Shown piece by piece: positions 58,901 through 64,000 of a stretch of 64,000 bases of DNA. The stretch is from the NCBI GenBank assembly GCA_964649725.1, contig CAZYTM010000001.1, positions 620,001-684,000 of the forward strand, read 5' to 3'. The notes beneath the pieces were generated by a model. The model saw nothing but the letters and a program-made list of their open reading frames with translations, was not told the DNA's origin and did no database searches. Position 1 is the first letter of the stretch. Each line of letters starts with the position of its first letter. The stretch is from CAZYTM01 sp964649725 (GTDB taxonomy: Bacteria; Desulfobacterota; Desulfuromonadia; Geobacterales; Geobacteraceae). The position numbers and the translations under genes were made by a program.

Positions 58901-59559
58901 AGAAATCGGTCTGGTGTATCGGTGGCGACGGTTGGGCATATGACATTGGTTACGGCGGTCTTGACCATGTCATCGCCTCAGGGAAGAACATCAACCTGCT
59001 GGTCCTCGATACCGAGGTCTACTCCAACACCGGTGGACAGGCTTCCAAGTCGACCCCGCTCGGTGCAGTAGCACAGTTCGCAGCCGGTGGCAAGCCGATG
59101 CCGAAAAAGGATCTGGGGCTGATCGCCATGGCATACGGGAATGTCTTTGTTGCCAATGTGGCGCTCTCCAATCCGGCCCAATGCGTCAAGGCTATGATAG
59201 AGGCCGAGGCATATGACGGCCCGTCGCTGATTATCGCCTATTCCCACTGTATTGCTCACGGCATCGATATGACCGCCGGGGTAGATGAGCAGAGGAAAGC
59301 GGTTGCCTGCGGCTACTGGCCGTTGTTCCGTTACAATCCGGCTCTATCGGCTGAGGGGAAAAACCCGCTGCAACTCGACAGCAGAGCGCCAACCATCTCC
59401 TTTGAAGAGTTTGCCAACGGCGAAAACCGCTGGCGGGTACTGAAGAAGAACAATCCGAAAGCAGCTGCATCTCTTATCCAGAGTGGCAACGAATGGACTG
59501 CCAACCGTTTTGCTTTCTATGAGAAGTTGGCTGCCATGAATTACGAGAAGAAGAAATAA
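55981..59559 (+). CDS. nifJ: Pyruvate:ferredoxin (flavodoxin) oxidoreductase
   Basis: A 1192-residue single-chain PFOR. Domain order: YPITPSSVMGEISDMK (domain I), the gamma-type and delta ferredoxin-like domain with two 4Fe-4S motifs CIQCGICSFVCPH and CTGCGACAHNCPAK (about residues 690-770), then the thiamine-diphosphate domain with CAGCGETPYLKLI, ATGCSSIYGGNLP and GDGWAYDIGYGGLDHV followed by NTGGQ. It interconverts pyruvate + CoA with acetyl-CoA + CO2, using low-potential ferredoxin, central to anaerobic carbon metabolism. GGAGGAATT precedes the ATG; a strong terminator follows. Confidence 0.96.
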   Translation: MSRKMVTIDGNTAAAHVAHATNEVIAIYPITPSSVMGEISDMKSAMGEKNIWGTVPTVVEMQSEGGASGAVHGALQTGALTTTFTASQGLLLMIPNMFKIAGELTSTVFHVSARAIAAQALSIFGDHSDVMTCRSTGWAFLCSNNVQETMDFALIAQAATLRSRVPFLHYFDGFRTSHEALKVNELTFEEMSAMIDDKLVNEHKARGLSPDKPVMRGTAQNPDVYFQGRETVNPFYPKCIDIVQQEMDKFAKLTGRKYKMVDYVGAKDAERVVVVMGSGADVVQETVEHLVSKKEKVGVVKIRLYRPFPLDAFIKALPKTVKKIAVLDRTKEPGALGEPMYLDVRTAIGEAMAEGKFKFNGYPVIVGGRYGLGSKEFSPAMAKAVFDNLKAAKPRNKFVVGIEEDVTGCSLKVDYSFKNPMEGVYQAMFYGLGSDGTIGANKNSIKIIGETTNNNAQAYFVYDSKKAGSMTTSHLRFGKKYIRAPYLVQEADFVACHNFSFLEKYNMLARAKQGATFLLNAPFGPDEIWNNMPKEVQQQIIDKKLKFYVIDGVKLGNEIGLGPRINVIMQTAFFKISNIIPLKIALAEIKDAIKKSYGKAGEAVLEMNYKAVDAGLNNLYEVKAPAKATSKLKMAAAVSSKAPKFVKEVTGVIVAGLGDDLPVSKMPADGTFPTATSQYEKRNIAVDIPVWDEKLCIQCGICSFVCPHASIRSKAYDAKLLKGAPVTFKSVDCKIPEMAGKKYTIQIAPEDCTGCGACAHNCPAKDKANPKHKALDMTFQPPLRTKEAENFDFFLALPDVDPTKVKLDTLRSNQLIRPLFEFSGACAGCGETPYLKLITQLFGDRMLIANATGCSSIYGGNLPTTPYAQRADGRGPAWSNSLFEDNAEFGFGMRLTVDKFNQAALEYLDQLIGCNCKSCKPAVPLFKEIKNADQTSQAGIEAQRVRVEKLKGVLKGCKEKAAKLLLPITDYLVKKSVWCIGGDGWAYDIGYGGLDHVIASGKNINLLVLDTEVYSNTGGQASKSTPLGAVAQFAAGGKPMPKKDLGLIAMAYGNVFVANVALSNPAQCVKAMIEAEAYDGPSLIIAYSHCIAHGIDMTAGVDEQRKAVACGYWPLFRYNPALSAEGKNPLQLDSRAPTISFEEFANGENRWRVLKKNNPKAAASLIQSGNEWTANRFAFYEKLAAMNYEKKK

Positions 59560-59580
59560 AGGGGTATTCTCTTGAGTGCC

Positions 59581-59614
59581 AAAGCTCCGGCAGTATTCCT
59601 GCCGGAGCTTTTTT
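59581..59614 (+). terminator. Terminator of nifJ
   Basis: AAAGCTCCGGCAG (59581-59593) pairs perfectly with CTGCCGGAGCTTT (59599-59611), loop TATTC, followed by T. Confidence 0.92.
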
Positions 59615-59714
59615 GTCCTGACAATGGGGATTTTTTTAAAATCCTTGAAAGAACGGTATAATTCTGCTATATACTACCCGCTAAGCATATTTCCATACAG
59701 CCAAGGAGCAGTCC

Positions 59715-60206
59715 ATGTCGAATCCTCAGATGGTTATGTACGATGAGGAATTCAAGCAGATAAACGCCGTGAGCGAAAAACTCCTGCGGGAAGCCAACGC
59801 CAAGGTGATTTTTCTGGTGGACAAAAACGGCCAGCTGATCTCAGGTGTAGGGGAGACCGAGCGTTTCGATACCACCTCGCTGGCCTCTCTGACGGCAGGT
59901 AACATTGCTGCAACCGGTGGACTGGCTAAACTCATTGGCGAAAAGGAATTTTCCATCCTCTTTCATGAGGGGGAGAAGGATAACCTGCATATCTCTATCG
60001 TCGGTGGCCGGGTAATTCTAGTGGTCCTGTTCGACAACCGCTCTTCGCTCGGCCTGGTCCGGTTAAGGGTCAAGAAGGCTTCTGATGAACTGACTGCCAT
60101 CTTCGACCGGCTGCTGCAGAAGGCTGAGGAGAAGGAGAAGAGCGGTGATACAGATTTCCCCTTTGCCGAAATCACAGACGACGATATCGATAACCTGTTC
60201 AGTTAA
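59715..60206 (+). CDS. mglB: MglB-type Roadblock/LC7 protein
   Basis: A 163-residue Roadblock/LC7 (MglB) protein: YDEEFKQINAVSEKLLREANAKVIFLVDKNGQLISGVGE and TSLASLTAGNIAATGGLAKLIGEKEFSILFHEGEKDNLHISIVGGRVILVVLFDNRSSLGLVRLRVKKASDEL are the domain; the tail is acidic. It is the GTPase-activating partner of MglA in setting cell polarity and motility. mglA begins 21 bases downstream. AAGGAG precedes the ATG. Confidence 0.93.
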   Translation: MSNPQMVMYDEEFKQINAVSEKLLREANAKVIFLVDKNGQLISGVGETERFDTTSLASLTAGNIAATGGLAKLIGEKEFSILFHEGEKDNLHISIVGGRVILVVLFDNRSSLGLVRLRVKKASDELTAIFDRLLQKAEEKEKSGDTDFPFAEITDDDIDNLFS

Positions 60207-60227
60207 TCAGATTTGAGGTAATGGCAG

Positions 60228-60815
60228 ATGTCTTTCATCAACTACGCATCCCGGGAAATCAACTGCAAGATCGTCTACTACGGCCCCGGTCTGTGCGGTA
60301 AAACCACCAATCTGCAGTTTGTTTATCAGAAGACCGCTCCTGATGCCAAAGGGAAGATGATCTCTCTGGCTACCGAGACTGAGCGGACCCTCTTTTTTGA
60401 CTTTCTACCACTGGCACTGGGAGAGATCCGCGGATTCAAGACCCGTTTCCATCTTTACACAGTACCGGGGCAGGTCTTTTACGACGCCTCGCGCAAGCTG
60501 ATCCTGAAAGGGGTCGATGGGGTAGTGTTTGTAGCTGACTCGCAGGAAGAGCGGATGGAAGCGAATATCGAGTCGCTGGACAACCTACGATTCAATCTCA
60601 AGGAACAGGGTTACGATCTTGACAAACTCCCTTATGTGGTTCAGTACAACAAACGGGACCTGCCGGGTGTAGTCACTCTGGAAGAGTTAAGAAAAGAGCT
60701 AAATCCAACAAATGTCCCTGATTTCGAGGCTTGCGCAACTACCGGAGAAGGGGTTTTCGAAACTCTCAAGGCAGTGGCCAAGCTGATTCTGATAGATCTA
60801 AAGAAGGGGAGATAA
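60228..60815 (+). CDS. mglA: MglA small Ras-like GTPase
   Basis: A 195-residue MglA: P-loop YYGPGLCGKTTNLQF (G1), switch region around TERTLFFDFLPL, G3-equivalent HLYTVPGQVFYDASR (Thr-Val-Pro-Gly, not DTAG, as is typical for MglA), G4 VQYNKRDLPG. It binds GTP at one cell pole and controls motility or polarity; MglB is its partner. A strong terminator follows, so mglBA forms a two-gene operon. Confidence 0.94.
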   Translation: MSFINYASREINCKIVYYGPGLCGKTTNLQFVYQKTAPDAKGKMISLATETERTLFFDFLPLALGEIRGFKTRFHLYTVPGQVFYDASRKLILKGVDGVVFVADSQEERMEANIESLDNLRFNLKEQGYDLDKLPYVVQYNKRDLPGVVTLEELRKELNPTNVPDFEACATTGEGVFETLKAVAKLILIDLKKGR

Positions 60816-60844
60816 TCTTCTTTGCAGAAAGATAAAATCTAGCC

Positions 60845-60877
60845 AAAGCCGGTGCGCATGATGCCACCGGCTTTTTT
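60845..60877 (+). terminator. Terminator of mglBA
   Basis: AAAGCCGGTG (60845-60854) pairs with CACCGGCTTT (60865-60874) around a 10-base loop, followed by T to 60877. Confidence 0.88.
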
Positions 60878-61036
60878 GTCTCTACCGGGTAAATTCGTGG
60901 AGCAACAGAGAAAAGCAGAATAGATTATTACATAATACTTTTAAATCTTATTTAATCATGATATTTATATATCGTTTGTTTACCGAATATGTTTCTGTAA
61001 TGTTTTCCTGTGATGAGATCAATAGGGTGATAATTG

Positions 61037-61948
61037 ATGTTGTTTGAAAAATATCTGCAGCAATATTCCGCCTTTCTTCATCGTCGCAATCCGCAGTTCA
61101 TGATCATCACCGGAGTGATCTGTACCCTGCTGCTTGGCTGGTTGGACAATCTCTTTGGCGCATCTATCTCGCTCGAATTTTTCTATCTGCTTCCGGTAGC
61201 CTTTGTCGCCTGGTTTGTTGGCCGCAAATCGGGGCTGTTGCTGGCAGTGCTCTGCGCCAGTTTCTGGCTCGCAACGAAAATGGAGTATAATGAAAGTTTT
61301 TCATTCTTCTTTCAACAACTCTGGAACGGGCTGACTGCCTTTGCCTTCTTTGCTACCGTGGTATTGCTGCTGGTGAAACTCCGCACCCTGCTTGAGGAGG
61401 CGCAAGACCTGTCGCGGACAGATTACCTGACCGGGGCCATGAATGGCCGTGCCTTTGATGAGATGGTCTCACTGGAAATCTTACGCCAGCGGCGTTATGG
61501 ACAGACTATGACCATAGCATATCTTGATCTGGATAATTTCAAGGCGATCAACGACACCTTCGGCCACACAATAGGCGATGAACTGCTGAAAGAGGTTGCA
61601 GCGACTATAAACGGAACTTTGCGGCGGACTGACCTGGTTGCCCGCCTTGGTGGCGACGAGTTTGCCATTCTGCTCCCCGAGACAGCTATGGCGGCGGCAA
61701 CCACAGCAATGGCAAAAGTCCAGAACAATTTGCTGACCAGGATGCAAGAGCGTGACTGGCCGGTAACCTTCAGCATCGGTGTACTAACCTGTGAAGCGCC
61801 GATTCAGACGCCGACAGAAATGGTCTCCCTGGCGGACAAGCTGATGTATGCAGTAAAGCAGGCAGGGAAAAACGCCCTGCGTCATGCTGTCTATCAAGGG
61901 GAGCATATGCCGGGGAATGGGCCGCTGCTGGTTCCGGTCGGGGCCTAA
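61037..61948 (+). CDS. GGDEF-domain diguanylate cyclase
   Basis: A 303-residue membrane protein. About three to four hydrophobic segments at residues 20-120 (FMIITGVICTLLLGWL, FFYLLPVAFVAWFV, GLLLAVLCASFWLAT, AFAFFATVVLLLVKL) precede a GGDEF domain with DYLTGAMNGRAFDEM, LDLDNFKAINDTFGHTIGD and RLGGDEFAILLPE. An RxxD inhibitory (I-site) motif (RRTD) lies five residues before GGDEF. It makes cyclic di-GMP under feedback control. Start at ATG 61037; single gene with AT-rich promoter region and a terminator. Confidence 0.92.
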   Translation: MLFEKYLQQYSAFLHRRNPQFMIITGVICTLLLGWLDNLFGASISLEFFYLLPVAFVAWFVGRKSGLLLAVLCASFWLATKMEYNESFSFFFQQLWNGLTAFAFFATVVLLLVKLRTLLEEAQDLSRTDYLTGAMNGRAFDEMVSLEILRQRRYGQTMTIAYLDLDNFKAINDTFGHTIGDELLKEVAATINGTLRRTDLVARLGGDEFAILLPETAMAAATTAMAKVQNNLLTRMQERDWPVTFSIGVLTCEAPIQTPTEMVSLADKLMYAVKQAGKNALRHAVYQGEHMPGNGPLLVPVGA

Positions 61949-61995
61949 TTCTGGCATACAGCTAATGCCTGCTCTGTATGTTGATTGTAGTAAAT

Positions 61996-62028
61996 AACAG
62001 CCCATGGGAATAGGTCTCATGGGCTGTT
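61996..62028 (+). terminator. Terminator of GGDEF gene
   Basis: AACAGCCCATG (61996-62006) pairs perfectly with CATGGGCTGTT (62018-62028), with an 11-base loop. Confidence 0.85.
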
Positions 62029-62229
62029 TCTGTTAATTGGAGCAGAAATGCAATAGCTTGCTGTAAAGTAGCAGATAACGGTGTCGTGACTGTCGCTTCC
62101 CTCCAGGCGGGGGATAAGGAGTTTATCGTCCCGCAGGGGTGGATTATTCACAATTTAGAGCTACAATTGTGACGGTAGGGATAGACTACACGTCGTTTCC
62201 ACTGGCAACAAACATTGAAATGAGTTCTC

Positions 62230-62535
62230 ATGCGGCGAAAATCTACCTGTTTTCTCACTTTCCTGGCGCTTAACCTGCTGGCACTGCTGGCCATCGCGGC
62301 AGATCTGGCCAGTAGCAGCAGCGCTACGGCGCGTGCCATTGTCGAGCAACGTGCCCTGGTAAAAAGTCTTGCTCTAACTGACCTGGTTCTCTTCACCGAT
62401 GCCCGTTACACCCGTAACCCGGCCATGGCTGACCTGCACAGCCCGTTTCAGGATTCTCCCAGCTCTTTTGAGCACTTCCCCTCCGGTTCTCTGCTCTATC
62501 CCCCTGTGACTGTGAGAAAATATGGGATGCCTTGA
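62230..62535 (+). CDS. Small exported hypothetical protein (101 aa)
   Basis: A 101-residue protein with an N-terminal signal or anchor (residues 8-25, FLTFLALNLLALLAIAAD) and a soluble tail (VEQRALVKSLALTDLVLFTDARYTRNPAMADL...FPSGSLLYPP). It overlaps the ABC permease start by 14 bases, so it is part of that operon. No family recognised; probably a periplasmic or membrane-attached partner of the exporter. Confidence 0.6.
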   Translation: MRRKSTCFLTFLALNLLALLAIAADLASSSSATARAIVEQRALVKSLALTDLVLFTDARYTRNPAMADLHSPFQDSPSSFEHFPSGSLLYPPVTVRKYGMP

Positions 62536-63655
62536 GAAACAGCGGAGTATCCTCGACTTCACGCTTGCCTCGTTGCTCCGGCGAAAAGGGAAGAACGCAG
62601 CGCTCATAATGGTCTATCTTCTGGTGGTATTCCTTCTCGCCTCGGTGATTTTCTATTCCCAGGCGCTCAGGAAAGAGGCAGCTGCTGTTCTGGCTGATGC
62701 GCCGCCTCTGGTGGTGCAGCGGGTGGTCGCCGGCAGGCACGACCTGATTCCGGTCAACTACTGCGACAAGATCCGCCAGATCCGGGGGGTCAGCTCGGTG
62801 AGGAGCAGGCTCTGGGGGTACTATTACGACCCTTTGTCCGGGGCAAATTATACCATGCTGGTACCGGCAGAGTTCACTCTCGGTATAGGTAATATCGCCG
62901 TGGGTCGTGGGGTGGTGCGGAGCAGCATGGTGACCGAGGATAACATCATGCCGCTACGGACCCATGATGGCGCCCTGATTACCCTGACAGTGGCAAAGCT
63001 CTTGCCGGCCAGCACCGAACTGGTCTCGGCTGATCTCATTACTCTGGCGGCCGAGGATTTCCGCATGCTGTTCGGAGTTTCGCCAGTAATGGCAACCGAC
63101 CTGGTGGTCGAGGTGGGCAATCCTGCCGAAGTCCCCACCATAGCCAGAAAGATCGCCAAGATATTCCCTGATACCAGGCCGATATCAAAAGCAGAGATCC
63201 TCCGTACCTATGATGCGGTATTCAGCTGGCGCAGCGGACTGCTTCTGACAATATTAGCCGGTGCGGTACTCGCCTTTATCATCTTTGCCTGGGACAAGGC
63301 GACCGGTCTCTCTGCAGAGGAGCAGAAGGAGATCGGCATCCTCAAGGCGATCGGCTGGGATACCGGTGATCTGTTGCTGATGAAGTTCTGGGAAGGTGCA
63401 GTGATCTCTTTGAGTTCCTTTATAAGCGGAGTGGTGCTAGCCTACCTGCATGTCTTCTATCTGGCGGCCCCCATCTTTGCCCCGGTACTCAAGGGGTGGT
63501 CGGTACTTTACCCCCAGTTCAGACTCACCCCCAGTATCGACCTGATGCAGTTGGCAATCCTCTTCGTACTTGCGGTAGTCCCTTATACCGTGGCCACCAT
63601 TGTCCCGGCCTGGCGGGCTGCCACTATCGATCCGGACTCAGTGATGCGGGGGTGA
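62522..63655 (+). CDS. FtsX-like ABC transporter permease
   Basis: A 377-residue MacB/LolC-type permease with four membrane segments (about residues 28-45, 235-258, 295-325, 345-365) and a large periplasmic domain between the first and second. The FtsX signature EEQKEIGILKAIGWDTGDLLLMKFWEGAVIS is present; the C-terminal VAWRAATIDPDSVMRG-like end (VPAWRAATIDPDSVMRG) is typical. An ATPase gene begins 97 bases later. Substrate unknown. Confidence 0.85.
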   Translation: MGCLEKQRSILDFTLASLLRRKGKNAALIMVYLLVVFLLASVIFYSQALRKEAAAVLADAPPLVVQRVVAGRHDLIPVNYCDKIRQIRGVSSVRSRLWGYYYDPLSGANYTMLVPAEFTLGIGNIAVGRGVVRSSMVTEDNIMPLRTHDGALITLTVAKLLPASTELVSADLITLAAEDFRMLFGVSPVMATDLVVEVGNPAEVPTIARKIAKIFPDTRPISKAEILRTYDAVFSWRSGLLLTILAGAVLAFIIFAWDKATGLSAEEQKEIGILKAIGWDTGDLLLMKFWEGAVISLSSFISGVVLAYLHVFYLAAPIFAPVLKGWSVLYPQFRLTPSIDLMQLAILFVLAVVPYTVATIVPAWRAATIDPDSVMRG

Positions 63656-63751
63656 TGGAGATTTTGAATTTTGGATATGGGTTTTGAATTATATAGGTTG
63701 TGAAGCTTGTCGGGTGAAGAATATAACTGCACTAATTATGCGGTAGAGCGA

Positions 63752-64000
63752 ATGATAGAATTACGAAACATACAGAAAATATTTAATCAGGGGAAACCGA
63801 ACCAGTTTATCGCCCTGCAGGAGGTATCCCTGGCTATCCAGACGCAACAGGTGACTGTGCTGCAGGGGCCGAGCGGCTCAGGCAAGACGACCCTGCTCAG
63901 TCTGCTCGGGGGGATGGCCCGCCCTACCACTGGCCGGATCATGCTTTTCGAGCGGGAGATAAGCAGCCTGCCGGAGCGATTTCTGGCCGAGATCAGGCGC
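63752..64000 (+). CDS. ABC transporter ATP-binding protein, 5' part
   Basis: An ATPase cut by the window end; 83 residues are visible. The start MIELRNIQKIFNQGK is a typical LolD/MacB-type start, with Walker A GPSGSGKTT followed by LLSLLGGMARPTTG. It pairs with the FtsX-like permease upstream to form a MacB/Lol-type exporter. Start ATG 63752. Confidence 0.85.
   Translation, partial: MIELRNIQKIFNQGKPNQFIALQEVSLAIQTQQVTVLQGPSGSGKTTLLSLLGGMARPTTGRIMLFEREISSLPERFLAEIRR

Noticed and set aside
1..64000. CRISPR array or cas genes
   Set aside because: No regularly spaced identical repeats with unique spacers and no Cas motifs were seen anywhere.

Overview
The window looks like a chromosomal segment of a GC-rich, metabolically anaerobic deltaproteobacterium, most likely Geobacteraceae/Desulfuromonadales. 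This is an inference from gene content: a single-chain 1192-residue pyruvate:ferredoxin oxidoreductase, an MglB/MglA pair, a caa3-type oxidase operon, a bacteriohemerythrin, and the ffs-dnaX-ybaB-recR order. Most of the window is GC-rich housekeeping DNA with good Shine-Dalgarno sites and strong intrinsic terminators. Two visibly AT-richer patches stand out as acquired DNA.

Patch 1 (about 1-5700) holds the 3' end of a DUF5131 (phage Gp37/Gp68-like) gene, then a tight three-gene unit: a DGQHR-domain (DndB-like) protein, a 452-residue protein I do not recognise, and a D12-class DNA adenine methyltransferase. An unrecognised gene on the other strand follows. The three-gene unit is the best candidate for an undescribed DNA-modification or defence system. 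Patch 2 (about 31300-34913) is an integron-type cassette array without an integrase in the window. It has four cassettes, each closed by an attC-like site of 58-64 bp. They carry two unknown membrane proteins, an RsgA GTPase and a HigBA toxin-antitoxin pair. The left end has a promoter pointing inward, a 40-residue leader ORF and three 20-bp-spaced repeats, which together resemble an attI region.

Layout of the rest: 5900-7940 small enzymes (PhnB-like, RibD-C/DHFR-like, SRPBCC, ABM monooxygenase); 8047-9366 a DapDC-family decarboxylase; 9600-12230 small and hypothetical genes with a HAD phosphatase and DUF1003; 12264-15714 an ABC-F ATPase and a CvfB-like protein between two DTW-domain paralogues; 15870-18362 DUF1820, a DEAD-box helicase, two overlooked small proteins and a cold-shock protein; 18540-21844 thioesterase, YchJ, DUF3750 lipoprotein, secreted COG4315-type protein and an MBL hydrolase; 22122-27229 the oxidase operon (SCO, subunits I, III, IV, II-cytochrome c, heme O synthase); 27280-31188 HAD, GMP reductase, cupin, bacteriohemerythrin, a Cys-rich-insert FKBP and a tautomerase.

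After the cassette array come an exported UPF0173-type hydrolase, carB, YceH, a nine-gene co-oriented run (SNase, K+ channel, CoA Nudix, YbaK, threonine aldolase, DUF2288, DUF1847, small protein, Sel1), then YaeQ, YaiI and ThpR on the minus strand. 49881-52922 is a translation locus: serS, four tRNA-Ser genes that together read all six serine codons, tRNA-Arg(ACG) directly before its editing enzyme gene tadA, and the SRP RNA. dnaX, ybaB, recR, nifJ, mglB, mglA, a GGDEF cyclase and the start of an ABC exporter complete the window.
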